This document shows, in pieces, positions 11,588 to 20,102 of a DNA stretch of 64,000 nt. A program made the translations under genes and the position numbers. The notes below the pieces were generated by a model. That model was not told the DNA's origin. It worked only from the letters and a program-made list of their open reading frames with translations, and ran no database searches. Where the stretch lies: NCBI GenBank assembly GCA_946480695.1, contig CAMLKG010000002.1, positions 196,095 to 260,094 on the forward strand, read 5' to 3'. How positions within the stretch are numbered: the first letter of the stretch is position 1; every line of letters starts with the position of its first letter. This DNA is from an uncultured Cellvibrio sp. Its GTDB lineage: Bacteria; Pseudomonadota; Gammaproteobacteria; Pseudomonadales; Cellvibrionaceae.

Positions 11588-12651
11588 TGCTTAGAGTATT
11601 ACATGGTGGAAGATCTCTTACCGCTTCGGAAATTAAATACCATTGGGTTGAAGACATTATTTTTTTTGATGGCCCTGTTTTGTCCTATGTTCGGGGAAAC
11701 TCGCAGCAGGACTATTTTTATCTTTGGGTTGATAACGATTGGCAATTTAATCGTTGGCTTGCAATACCAGTTACACGTGAAATGATTCGTGGTTATAAAA
11801 ATCGCGAATTCTCTCTTCTTAATATCATTCAACAGACTTCCAATGTCATTTTTGTGGATATTGATAACGCATTTAAAGTTAAGCGTGCGTTTCAACTTCC
11901 TGCAAGGAATATCCCCCCGGAGATATTGCCAAAGCCAGCCTCTTTTTTTAATCCAGATTTCTGCCCCACGGGTAACAATGTTTTGTCTGACTCAACATGC
12001 TATTACTTGGGTTTGGATGGCAAATGGTTTATGGAAGATTTGGCAGTGCTCCAGAAGAGATATGATCAAATTTATGCATTTGTCTACACGCTGATGAATT
12101 TAGGAAAAACTTCGGTTATTGATAATATCAAGCGTATATTTGCTGACGGTGATTGGTATGGTGGATCGGCGAGGGTTCACTTTTTCAACGATTTAGATAG
12201 GGCTATACCGTCGATGCATGAGCCGCGTATAGAGGCGATAAGCTATGCGTCTCCCGGGTTTATAAAGCTCGAATTGTGGTCTCCAGCGGCAGAGGCATTG
12301 GGAGACATTGCGCATGGCAGTTTAGAGCGTATTGAAAGCATTAATTACGCCGTTAAAGATATAAATCAATTTTTGACTGAAAAAGATCTCAGGTCGACTG
12401 GAACTGTAAGTATTCTTTCGACAGAGGCCAAAGAGGAATTGTGGAGAATATCGGATGATTTATGTGGTGCTCTGGGTCTTATGAGTTTTCAGGATTGCCT
12501 AAAACTCTTGGTGCAAAATGATCCAATTAGATATGCAAAAGTTTTACTTTCATTTCATCGCAGGCTAAGCGATGTATTTCCATTTATGGAGCGCGGATTA
12601 TTAAAGATGAAAGTTGGTTTGCATGAATATCAGTACCATAACATTCAATAA
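11587..12651 (+). CDS. Unknown protein, cargo operon gene 2 (DUF6575-like N-terminus?)
   Basis: A 354-residue protein with no membrane segment. The first 120 residues contain FFDGPVLSY, YLWVDNDWQFNRWL and a FSLLNII stretch, a pattern that from memory resembles the uncharacterised family DUF6575; I cannot verify this. The remainder is mixed alpha/beta with no catalytic motif I can name. It starts at the ATG overlapping the stop of the upstream gene; a GTG one codon earlier is possible. It converges on the integrase gene. As an uncharacterised two-gene cassette in a prophage it is a candidate defence or superinfection-exclusion module. Confidence 0.65.
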   Translation: MLRVLHGGRSLTASEIKYHWVEDIIFFDGPVLSYVRGNSQQDYFYLWVDNDWQFNRWLAIPVTREMIRGYKNREFSLLNIIQQTSNVIFVDIDNAFKVKRAFQLPARNIPPEILPKPASFFNPDFCPTGNNVLSDSTCYYLGLDGKWFMEDLAVLQKRYDQIYAFVYTLMNLGKTSVIDNIKRIFADGDWYGGSARVHFFNDLDRAIPSMHEPRIEAISYASPGFIKLELWSPAAEALGDIAHGSLERIESINYAVKDINQFLTEKDLRSTGTVSILSTEAKEELWRISDDLCGALGLMSFQDCLKLLVQNDPIRYAKVLLSFHRRLSDVFPFMERGLLKMKVGLHEYQYHNIQ

Positions 12652-12712
12652 TCATTGCTCTGGCGGGAGTTCTTTGTGTTGTGCTCTTGAGTGATTAGTT
12701 TGACCGAAAATT

Positions 12713-13774
12713 TTATCGAGTAGCATCTATCTCCCGCAATTTTCTAATATAAACCATTCTTGCCTTTTCTGATTTATGACCCGCCCATTGTTCTGTGTGG
12801 TCGGTTACCCCCTTGGCTTTTAAATCATGGAAAGTAAAGGGTTCCTCAAGTTTCAGGCGCTGGCCGTCTACCTCGATTCCGATTTCCACAGCCTTCTCCA
12901 TTACCCGTTTCCAAGCACTATCAAAACGGTTCTTACTGATCTTTAGTCCTTTTGCATCGTGTAGTAGGAAGCTGCCGGTTATCGGTGCCGGTGCGTTGGG
13001 ATGAATGGCTTTGGCTGCATCTATGGCAGCTTGAAGACGGGGGCTTATTCGAGTCAATTCGCCGAGAGAGCCTTTACCTCTCGTAATACGGATTGCCCCA
13101 TCTCTGATGTCCGAATGCTTTAAATTCCGGACTTCTTGATTGCGCAGGCGACATAGGTAGGCAAACTCCATCATGACGGTTAAATACGGTGACCTGGTGG
13201 TCTGGTGAATAATTTCTTGCACCAGATGATATTCCCAGTCTTCGACATACCTTTTCCGGGAACTCTCTTCATTGAGGGTGACCTTCTCGCAGGGGTTTTG
13301 CTGCGGGACTTGGGCATAGCGCTGGCTAGCCCAATTCCATGCCGCCTTAAGATATTGGATGCGGCGATTGGCTCCGACCTTTTGTTCGGCGATGTCCAGA
13401 TAACGCCGAATCATTAGGCGATTAATTGCATCTAGAGGCAGGTCGCCGAACTTGGTTCCATTTTTTCCGACTGCATCCACTAGTGCATTACGGTACATCT
13501 CATGCTGCTTCTGCGTACTTAAAGCATTTTTAAGGTTTGCATCACTGGCGTTGTAGGTATCCAACAGCCAACGAAGTGTATTGCTCGCCTTATTTTCCAT
13601 TGCTTCAAAGGCTAACCATACTTCACTAATCGGTGCATCCAGGGAGCAAAGGCGGGTTTTTTTCCCCATTTTTCCATTTCCCAGATATTGCCAATGAAAA
13701 TAGATGTTTCTCGCCCTATTGCGATAAACATACGGAGGCAAATTGGTATTACTTTTGTCGCGATATCTACCCAT
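12713..13774 (-). CDS. int: Prophage tyrosine-recombinase integrase
   Basis: A 353-residue phage integrase that would recombine attP with the tRNA-Arg attB. The N-terminal arm is basic, the core-binding domain covers about residues 60-165, and the catalytic domain follows. Box I is LCRLRNQEVRNL with the first Arg. Box II reads HDLKAKG, where the usual Arg of HxLR is Lys. The GHKS stretch gives the second His and the Tyr is in VYIRK near the C-terminus. It overlaps the upstream excisionase-like gene by one base (TAATG). It lies 1.7 kb from attL because the two-gene cargo separates them. Confidence 0.9.
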   Translation of the reverse strand: MGRYRDKSNTNLPPYVYRNRARNIYFHWQYLGNGKMGKKTRLCSLDAPISEVWLAFEAMENKASNTLRWLLDTYNASDANLKNALSTQKQHEMYRNALVDAVGKNGTKFGDLPLDAINRLMIRRYLDIAEQKVGANRRIQYLKAAWNWASQRYAQVPQQNPCEKVTLNEESSRKRYVEDWEYHLVQEIIHQTTRSPYLTVMMEFAYLCRLRNQEVRNLKHSDIRDGAIRITRGKGSLGELTRISPRLQAAIDAAKAIHPNAPAPITGSFLLHDAKGLKISKNRFDSAWKRVMEKAVEIGIEVDGQRLKLEEPFTFHDLKAKGVTDHTEQWAGHKSEKARMVYIRKLREIDATR

Positions 13775-13977
13775 TAGAAAAAACCGTCCTGTGGCTGTGG
13801 GTTAGCAATTGGTGCACCGCCTAACGCATTGTTAATTGCTGCCCTGGTTACCAAGATTTTAGATCCTTTCCCGTAGGTGAAAGGGATTTTCTCTCTGCGT
13901 AGGAAGGCTTCAATTTTTGATCGTTGTTTATAGCCTGTCCACTCTTTCAGTTCATCTTCAGTGATTAATGAACTCAT
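13774..13977 (-). CDS. DUF4224 protein, probable excisionase/recombination factor
   Basis: A 67-residue DUF4224-type protein, commonly encoded just upstream of phage integrases. The motif LTEDEL-like start (ITEDELKEWTGYK) is a short helix-turn-helix of the type that recognises DNA, followed by LRREKIPFTYG. The start at 13977 excludes an in-frame extension that overlaps the methyltransferase gene. Position and size suggest a Cox/Xis-like role in directing excision, but this is inferred from context. Confidence 0.75.
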   Translation of the reverse strand: MSSLITEDELKEWTGYKQRSKIEAFLRREKIPFTYGKGSKILVTRAAINNALGGAPIANPQPQDGFF

Positions 13978-13991
13978 ATCAGTGTCTCTTT

Positions 13992-15602
13992 TCAATAGCT
14001 CATACTGTTGGGGTTGGAGAGGGTCAAGGCAATCGCTATAGGCCTTACCCATACCGGCGTACTGCTTAGCGTGAATGTCTGGCCTGACCATGCTAATAGC
14101 AGCGTTTCCCCCATCATTGATGCGATTGCCTTTGCTGCTGGTGGCGGCACCGCGTTCCCAATCCGTTCGCGCCAGTCAGAATCAGAATTTCCGCTCAGTA
14201 GAAATATATCGTCCTCTTCCGGGCAAAAAAGCCCTTGCAGTGCGGCAAGCTCCAGCGTAGTGAAAGGACGGTGCCAGGTACCATCAATCGCCCGAATAAG
14301 GGCAACCATACGTTCGCTGCCTTTAGGAAGATATTCACCTTCTAACACCTCGCCTGCGGTAAATGGCATTCGAGGATCGGCCACGGACCAGGGGCCATTA
14401 TCGTGCGAGGCCGCCGCGGAAACTGCTCCGCAAGGCGAATGCCAGGGCACAATTCCATAGTGGCCACCAGTCAGATAATTGTCCCCTTTAACACGGTTAA
14501 TCGTTCGTGGATCGGCGACAGCAAAGGCGCCTTGGCCGGTTGTGCTACCCGAAATTATCGTGTTTGCCGGGCGGTCAAAGCGCGTCACCATGTACTTCCC
14601 GGCGAAGGAGTTATTACCACGTGGGTCGGCTACAGAAAATGCACCATTGGTCGGTCCATTGCGTCCCGCTATGGTTCCTGTTGGTTCGTTCCAATGATTA
14701 ACACCCAAAAACCCACCGCGACTTTCGGGCACGATTAAATAATCACGCAAATGACCGTCTTCAACGGTGAGCTTATTTAGGCTTCTCCAATCGCTTCCGG
14801 CTTCTATAAATGCCAGGCGCACCCATGTCTTCCATTGGAGCGAAGGTATTCTATGCATTGGTCCAGCAGCATCGATATCGCCAGGCATAGGCATACGGCC
14901 AAGTACTTCCCCGACACCACGCAATGGTCTTTTGGTCGGTTCATATAAATTGGCCGGAACCTTTTCCGCATGTCGAGCAACTAGTAAAAAGCGTTTACGG
15001 CTTTCAGCGAGTCCCCCGATTTCTCCACAACAATGCGTAGATTCTTTGACTACATACCCATAGGCGAGGAAAAGAGCTTCAATCTGATCCAGCAAGTGAC
15101 GACCACGTGCGACGATGCGCGGTACATTCTCAAAGACATATAGCTCTACAGGGTCATCCTTATAAGCTTCAAGAGCTAACCATACTCCGCGCACAGTTAA
15201 TCCGTTAAGTGCCTTATATTTTTTAGTTCCCGCCAAGGACTCTGGCAGTAAACCGGAAAGTCCTTTGCAAGGGGCACTTAAAAAAATAATATGCGGGCGC
15301 TCATTACCAGCGGCATTTTTAATATCCGTAAGGGTTGCTTCTCTCCAGTCTGATGGCGGTTCAACACCATGGAAGTCCTTGTATTGATCGCGCGAAAATA
15401 AATCCAATACACTGCCGGAAGTGCCTGCTGCCTCTTCAAAATCTTTAATCGCATTGCTATCAATATCTATGCCGCCGAGGCAACGAAACTTTGCTTCAAG
15501 ATTGCCAATTCTGGCCTCGCCCTGGTTAAACCCTGCTGCTCCGCCACCAAGGCCGCAAAACAGGTGAAAATGGCGAATCTCAACTTTTCTATTTAATTGC
15601 AT
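13992..15602 (-). CDS. DNA cytosine-5 methyltransferase with triplicated module
   Basis: A 536-residue C5-cytosine methyltransferase. Motif I is LFCGLGGGAAGF, the catalytic Pro-Cys is residues 111-112 (in SAPCKGLSG), motif VI is ENVP near residue 158, and motif VIII is SRKRFLLVAR. The C-terminal motif X region includes RIGNAVPP. Between motifs VIII and IX there are three successive segments of about 30 residues, each ending in VADPR, in the place of the target-recognition domain. The enzyme probably protects phage DNA from host restriction. No partner endonuclease is adjacent. It is part of the leftward early operon. Confidence 0.92.
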   Translation of the reverse strand: MQLNRKVEIRHFHLFCGLGGGAAGFNQGEARIGNLEAKFRCLGGIDIDSNAIKDFEEAAGTSGSVLDLFSRDQYKDFHGVEPPSDWREATLTDIKNAAGNERPHIIFLSAPCKGLSGLLPESLAGTKKYKALNGLTVRGVWLALEAYKDDPVELYVFENVPRIVARGRHLLDQIEALFLAYGYVVKESTHCCGEIGGLAESRKRFLLVARHAEKVPANLYEPTKRPLRGVGEVLGRMPMPGDIDAAGPMHRIPSLQWKTWVRLAFIEAGSDWRSLNKLTVEDGHLRDYLIVPESRGGFLGVNHWNEPTGTIAGRNGPTNGAFSVADPRGNNSFAGKYMVTRFDRPANTIISGSTTGQGAFAVADPRTINRVKGDNYLTGGHYGIVPWHSPCGAVSAAASHDNGPWSVADPRMPFTAGEVLEGEYLPKGSERMVALIRAIDGTWHRPFTTLELAALQGLFCPEEDDIFLLSGNSDSDWRERIGNAVPPPAAKAIASMMGETLLLAWSGQTFTLSSTPVWVRPIAIALTLSNPNSMSY

Positions 15603-15712
15603 TTTATGTAAATTCCCGGAGTACTAGGGCAATCAGTAAGTAGGCCGTAAGCTATAAAGCTCGCGACCGCAGCCATGAATAAAACGGCCAAAATTAATTT
15701 CAGCCTTTCCAC
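15593..15712 (-). CDS. Small membrane protein (39 aa), overlapping both neighbours
   Basis: This short gene starts at GTG, which overlaps the TAG of the zinc-finger gene upstream (TAGTG), and its TAA lies inside the first codons of the methyltransferase. The peptide has one hydrophobic helix (LILAVLFMAAVASFIAYGLL) followed by a short Cys-containing tail. The stop-start overlaps at both ends support real, coupled translation. No function is known. Confidence 0.5.
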   Translation of the reverse strand: MERLKLILAVLFMAAVASFIAYGLLTDCPSTPGIYIKCN

Positions 15713-15927
15713 TATTGGTGCCACTTGGCCGATTCTTCATTTAACGATTGGCAATGAATACAGGTGGCAACACCAGGCAAGGCAAATCGGCGCGCGTCGG
15801 GAATCGGATCGCCGCACTCCTCGCATTCAATTGCGCTAACCTGGTTTTGCTCTCGGCGGTGGTTATTTAAAATGCGGTTAATCCGCTCCTGCTCAATGTC
15901 GTTAGCAATATCTGCTGCATCAGCCAT
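15712..15927 (-). CDS. TraR/DksA-type zinc-finger protein
   Basis: A 71-residue protein of the TraR/DksA C4 zinc-finger family. The zinc site is CEECGDPIPDARR followed by CIHC. The N-terminal half is a helix of the kind that in TraR enters the secondary channel of RNA polymerase. Phage-encoded members are common in P2-like phages and may modify host transcription without ppGpp. It lies in the early operon and its stop overlaps the small membrane gene. Confidence 0.88.
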   Translation of the reverse strand: MADAADIANDIEQERINRILNNHRREQNQVSAIECEECGDPIPDARRFALPGVATCIHCQSLNEESAKWHQ

Positions 15928-15938
15928 GGTTGTTCTCC

Positions 15939-16529
15939 TTAGTGGATATTGTTGTTATGAAGGTGTGCCCAATCGGTGGCGAGCTTTTGAAATAAAGCAC
16001 CGCCATTTTCAATGAGCGTGTGGGGTTCAGTGTTCATGCGGCAACGCAGATCAATTACCACCAAAGCAGACAGGTAGTAATTAAAATCAAGGGAACACAA
16101 GCCGCCTAAATCCAATTTGTATTCATAAATGTTGTAGGTGCTTAACAAAACTGCGGCGGCGGTTTCACTGGAGCCGCATTGCTTATTTGCCAAATCCAAC
16201 AGTGCTGATACTGCTTGATAGGGGCTGATATGGCGTGTGCCGCACGTAATCGGTGCTTCTCTTTGCATTTTTTCTTCCTCCGGTTTTCTAACTAATAAAT
16301 ATTCAATCAATTGCAATCCCTTATCGGTGACCAGGGTTTTTTGATAGTGCATCCTCCCTTTTTCCGGATGCTTCCAACTGCTGTTTGCCAGCACAAAATA
16401 ACCTTGGCCGCTGTAGCGTCCCTGCGGTTTATTGGTTGAATCCAGTACGCGCAGGTCGCGCAGTTTCTTCGTCATTACATTGCGGCCTATGCCTAAGTGG
16501 TGAGCCGCATCATCAAAGGTATAAGGCAT
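15939..16529 (-). CDS. Phage antirepressor KilAC-like protein
   Basis: A 196-residue protein. The N-terminal 90 residues match the pattern of the phage antirepressor C-terminal (KilAC) domain: a winged-helix start LGIGRNVMTKKLRDLRVL, then RYSGQGYFVL and KTLVTDKGLQLI. The rest is helical and not recognised. I chose the ATG at 16529; an adjacent ATG at 16532 is closer to the GGAGGA ribosome site than usual. It follows the primase gene by 8 bp. A role in controlling the lysis-lysogeny switch or replication is possible but not shown. Confidence 0.75.
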   Translation of the reverse strand: MPYTFDDAAHHLGIGRNVMTKKLRDLRVLDSTNKPQGRYSGQGYFVLANSSWKHPEKGRMHYQKTLVTDKGLQLIEYLLVRKPEEEKMQREAPITCGTRHISPYQAVSALLDLANKQCGSSETAAAVLLSTYNIYEYKLDLGGLCSLDFNYYLSALVVIDLRCRMNTEPHTLIENGGALFQKLATDWAHLHNNNIH

Positions 16530-16537
16530 CATTCCTC

Positions 16538-19294
16538 CTAATCTTCGTGTAATGGACCATCGGGAACCGAAACGCTCAAACCGTAGGAGGCCAGCTTGTT
16601 CAGACTCAAGGCATACAGGTGGCCAATACGTTGCCTGCGAATATTGCGCTCCAGATTTGTCTCGGCGACTACGCCTGCGCGCTCTAATTGGCTGGCAAAC
16701 ACTTTTGCGGTTTTTACCGGCATAGCGTCGAACTTGGTGCGCAAGGAATTGGTTTGGGAAAGGTGCTGCATGATGTGCGTCGGGCGAACCAGCAACCACA
16801 CATCACCATCATTGCGCTGTTCAAATTTGAAAGGGGATTTGAATTCGTGCCGGTCCATTTCACCCAGCACAATTTCCATGATCCACACCCAGGGTTCGCG
16901 CAATGCGCGCGACTCGATAATGTGGCTATTCATTTCCTGCACTAAATCATCAGGAAATTGGTTTTGATCGGCAGCAATTCCTGCAAACTCAGTGAGTAGA
17001 ATCCATGCGGTCGCGAGTGCGGCGTAGTTGCTGATCATGCGGGCCGCGCCGTCATCGTCGACGCTGCTGGCGGCGCGTTGCGTTAACTTAGTGCGAGTGT
17101 TGCGATAAATTTCGCGTACCCGTCCCGGTTCAAGGTTGGCCAAAAAGTACAGCCACTCCCGCACCGGAAAGCGCGGTAGATTTTCCGGAAGAATTTCGCC
17201 TTTGCGCCCGGTTAACTGTGCGCGCACAATTTTTCCTTGCAAGCTATCGACCGGGACATCCTCACCGGCGAGTAGCACCGGGGCACTGAGCAAGTACTCG
17301 GTCATATCCGCCCCGCGTCGCGTTACGGAGAATTGATAGGTCTCCTGTAGGAGTGCGACAGCTTTGTCGATAATGTCTTGCCGACGTGCAGAAATTTCTT
17401 CCCAGCCCACCGGTTGCGATGTGTGGGAAACGCTGGTCACCAGCCGAAACTCTGACCCAAGGCTTTGGCCCGAGAACATGGTGAAAGCCGTTGTGCTTTC
17501 CAGCGCTTTAATCAATGTGGTTTTTCCCGAGCCTTTATCCGCTTGTAAAACCATGTGTGGCCAAAAACCGAGGAAGGTTTTCAGGTGTGAACCTAACGAC
17601 CAGGCCAACGGCTGACAGGCCGCGTTGTGGTGAAAGGTGCGCTGGTAGGCGAGGATTATTGGGGCGGCGTTGCTAACCGGCCCGCTGGGGAAGCGCAGGT
17701 TGTGATAGGGGCATTGCTTCTCCGGATCGGCGAAATAACAGTCCGCCCCTTCATTCACTACCGGTTTTCCATCCCGAAAACACAAACCGACAAAGTTGGC
17801 GGCCTTGCGTGCACCAATGCTGGTGGCGCGTTCCCAAATGCTCAGCATTCGGGAGAATTGCTGAGGTTTAAAAATAGGGCCGAACTTATTCCAGTTGGTG
17901 ATGTTGTGAAGGCCGTCATCGCTCATCACGCGGCGCAATAAGCTATTCCCATGGCGTGGGGTTTGAACAGCGGCCGCAAACACGGTTTGTGGCTGTGAGT
18001 CTTCCCCACCGGTCATGGTGGCCTGGGCACTGGCTATAGTGATGCGAGAGAGCGCGGCAATACGAAAGCCGCACACATCTTCATAGGTTTTATTGGTGTT
18101 GCCTTCCGCATCCTCGGTGATTTTTATCAGCGAGGTAAAATCCGGTTTAACCCGGAATTTCCAATAAATTTGAAAGTCATGGGCAGGTAAGTGCACGCGG
18201 CGGCGGCCGGTCACCATTCTGGTTTCTTCATTGTAGGGGCCGGGTAAACCTGGAATTAACCATGGCTCTACATTCTCCAATGCGTTGCGAACGGCATTGG
18301 GACCATGCGCGGTCAAGTAATCGTTCAGGTCGTTAACCTTTTCCCATTCAGTGGTTAACTGGTCCACCATCAACGCCGGTATATTTATTGCGGTTAAGGC
18401 TTCGCAAATTTTCCATGCTGCCTCCGGCCCTGGGCGGCGACCTTTGTCTGGTCCATCTTCGACTGGTGCATCGTTATCACAGCAGATAATGACACGCTTA
18501 CCGTTTAAAAATCCCCAATCAATATCGGTATTTTTAGTGCCCCTGATTGCGAGTGCCGCCATACCCTTGGTCTTTGTTAAAAACCATGCGGATTCCGCGC
18601 TCAACGCGTTTATGGCGCTTTCCACAATAACCACGGTGTGAGCGCGGCGCAGGGTAGCCCAGCAGCTTGTCCACAACACGCCAGCCTTATCGCCAATGCT
18701 TTTGGTTTTCAGGTTGCCATTAATGGATGGGTCTATGTAGCGGTAATCAATTCCCCGTACGCGGCCATTGTGCATGTCCAGGCAAATAAATGCCGGTGCC
18801 GGGCCGCCGTAGCCAACTTGGCCGGGTTCATGTTTGGCACTGGTGAATTCGCTGTAGCCCAGGCTTTTGCGGGCAATTGCGGTTGCGATCACAGTGTCAT
18901 TTAACCCGCGTTGTTGCGTTAGGTATTCAGCGGCTTTGGCAGGTTCTTTCAAGCATTGCAGGGCGATATATTCAATCGTGCTCAGCTTGGCCGGTTGCTG
19001 GCTTTTTTCGCGCGGCTCAGCGGGCAAGTTGTACCAGTCGCGAATAGTTTTAATGGCTTCTCCGGTTTCGCATTGATGAACATAGGCCACTAAATCGAAA
19101 CAATCGCCGCGCTGGTCCGTGCTGAAATCTTCCCAGCGTTGAACGCCGTCATCACCATCAAATATTGATAATGAAGGGCTGCTGTCTTTGTGGTGTGGGC
19201 TACGGTAATTGCCCTTGGCATCTGGCCTTTCCAATCCCAAGCGTGAAGCGAGATCATGCAAATCAACTCTCTTTTTTATGTCACTCAACTTCAT
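16538..19294 (-). CDS. Primase-helicase (Toprim primase plus P-loop ATPase)
   Basis: A 918-residue phage replication protein. The N-terminal 90 residues resemble a CHC2 primase zinc domain (SPHHKDSSPSLSIF ... RGDCFDLV), but the zinc-binding cysteines at the expected places are replaced. A Toprim-like domain follows, with VVIVESAINALSAE and the acidic ICCDND motif. The C-terminal half is an ATPase with Walker A KGSGKTT near residue 588 and WEEI as a likely Walker B. It functionally resembles the P4 alpha protein and replaces the P2 rolling-circle gene A. It probably primes and unwinds at a phage origin, perhaps the GTGGAT cluster near attR. Confidence 0.85.
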   Translation of the reverse strand: MKLSDIKKRVDLHDLASRLGLERPDAKGNYRSPHHKDSSPSLSIFDGDDGVQRWEDFSTDQRGDCFDLVAYVHQCETGEAIKTIRDWYNLPAEPREKSQQPAKLSTIEYIALQCLKEPAKAAEYLTQQRGLNDTVIATAIARKSLGYSEFTSAKHEPGQVGYGGPAPAFICLDMHNGRVRGIDYRYIDPSINGNLKTKSIGDKAGVLWTSCWATLRRAHTVVIVESAINALSAESAWFLTKTKGMAALAIRGTKNTDIDWGFLNGKRVIICCDNDAPVEDGPDKGRRPGPEAAWKICEALTAINIPALMVDQLTTEWEKVNDLNDYLTAHGPNAVRNALENVEPWLIPGLPGPYNEETRMVTGRRRVHLPAHDFQIYWKFRVKPDFTSLIKITEDAEGNTNKTYEDVCGFRIAALSRITIASAQATMTGGEDSQPQTVFAAAVQTPRHGNSLLRRVMSDDGLHNITNWNKFGPIFKPQQFSRMLSIWERATSIGARKAANFVGLCFRDGKPVVNEGADCYFADPEKQCPYHNLRFPSGPVSNAAPIILAYQRTFHHNAACQPLAWSLGSHLKTFLGFWPHMVLQADKGSGKTTLIKALESTTAFTMFSGQSLGSEFRLVTSVSHTSQPVGWEEISARRQDIIDKAVALLQETYQFSVTRRGADMTEYLLSAPVLLAGEDVPVDSLQGKIVRAQLTGRKGEILPENLPRFPVREWLYFLANLEPGRVREIYRNTRTKLTQRAASSVDDDGAARMISNYAALATAWILLTEFAGIAADQNQFPDDLVQEMNSHIIESRALREPWVWIMEIVLGEMDRHEFKSPFKFEQRNDGDVWLLVRPTHIMQHLSQTNSLRTKFDAMPVKTAKVFASQLERAGVVAETNLERNIRRQRIGHLYALSLNKLASYGLSVSVPDGPLHED

Positions 19295-19454
19295 TATGTT
19301 TTTTCCAAAGCCATGTATTTTTCAAATGTGTCTCAACCATAGGGCGCAGGTAATCGGGTACTTTCTCCAGCGCCGTGCGCCGGTCTTCCAGCCTGGGCAG
19401 TGCCCGAATTTCTGCTGCCCATTGACGTGGTGGCCTGTGTTGCTGCCGGTTCAT
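19281..19454 (-). CDS. Small conserved phage protein (57 aa)
   Basis: A 57-residue basic protein. The start ATG overlaps the stop of the upstream gene (ATGA), and the end overlaps the primase start by 14 bp, so it is tightly packed in the early operon. The pattern ALPRLEDRRTALEKVPDYLR followed by VETHLKN is one I associate with small proteins found beside replication genes in many proteobacterial prophages (possibly DUF7696). No function is known. Confidence 0.65.
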   Translation of the reverse strand: MNRQQHRPPRQWAAEIRALPRLEDRRTALEKVPDYLRPMVETHLKNTWLWKKHNEVE

Positions 19455-19735
19455 GCGCCTATCGCTTTAAATCCAATGGTGCTGATTGCATCCAAGGTTG
19501 CTATGTAACGCGCGGCCGCTGAAAACGTGCCGCGAGTGTCGTTGTTTTGAAAAGCCACACCCATGGATGGCACTACCAAAGCCTCTGCGGTTTGCTGTGC
19601 TGTGCGCTGGATTTTTTCGCGCACCAGCTTGTCATCACCCACGGCTAAGCCAATCGCGCCAGCGGGGATACGGTGCCCAAAATCAATAGCGCCGTTAGTC
19701 CAACAAAATGCGTAGAGTTTTTTGGGGTGTGGCAT
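19451..19735 (-). CDS. Early phage protein, possible host-nuclease-inhibitor family
   Basis: A 94-residue protein with no membrane segment. The start KLYAFCWTNGAIDFGHRIPAG resembles the beginning of phage proteins often annotated as host nuclease inhibitors (AYAW.SG.I.FG..VP.GA). I make this link from memory of the pattern only. It overlaps the next gene by 4 bp. If the family call is right it would protect phage DNA from RecBCD-type nucleases. Confidence 0.5.
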   Translation of the reverse strand: MPHPKKLYAFCWTNGAIDFGHRIPAGAIGLAVGDDKLVREKIQRTAQQTAEALVVPSMGVAFQNNDTRGTFSAAARYIATLDAISTIGFKAIGA

Positions 19736-19744
19736 GGTGCTAGC

Positions 19745-20101
19745 TCAGTGCGTAATGACTTTCACTTGCTCGGTATCTGCATCGCTTTCGCCGTGTGTGT
19801 CGTGCAAGCCGAGCAAGTCACTCAAGGTGAACACCAGTTTTTTATCCGGCGTTCTCACCACCAGCAGTTGCGGTGTTGAATTTCCGATGTCAATGCAGTG
19901 GCCTTTAGGGATTTTTTTGGATTCCAGTTCGGCAAGTACACGCCAGCAGGCCAATTCAGCGGCATCGCGGGTCATATCCAATTTGGCCATGAGTTCGTCC
20001 CGCGCCTCGGTAATGCATTGGCGGCGGGTTTTCTTTTCTTGCAGGCGGCGGGTAAGGGCGATTACCGCACTGGTGTTCACTTGCGTAAGGGTTGCAGCCA
20101 T
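19745..20101 (-). CDS. Hypothetical early phage protein
   Basis: A 118-residue protein I do not recognise. The N-terminal half is helical and basic (a long KKTRRQ stretch), and the C-terminal half is mixed with a short acidic tail. The ATG at 20101 has an AGGAG site 8 bp upstream, so an in-frame extension to 20128 is not needed. It sits in the early operon between the Ogr-like activator and the possible nuclease inhibitor. Confidence 0.7.
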   Translation of the reverse strand: MAATLTQVNTSAVIALTRRLQEKKTRRQCITEARDELMAKLDMTRDAAELACWRVLAELESKKIPKGHCIDIGNSTPQLLVVRTPDKKLVFTLSDLLGLHDTHGESDADTEQVKVITH

Positions 20102-20102
20102 T

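Noticed and set aside
14008..15063. Plus-strand open frames opposite the C5 methyltransferase
   Set aside because: They are shadows of a clear methyltransferase with all motifs on the minus strand.
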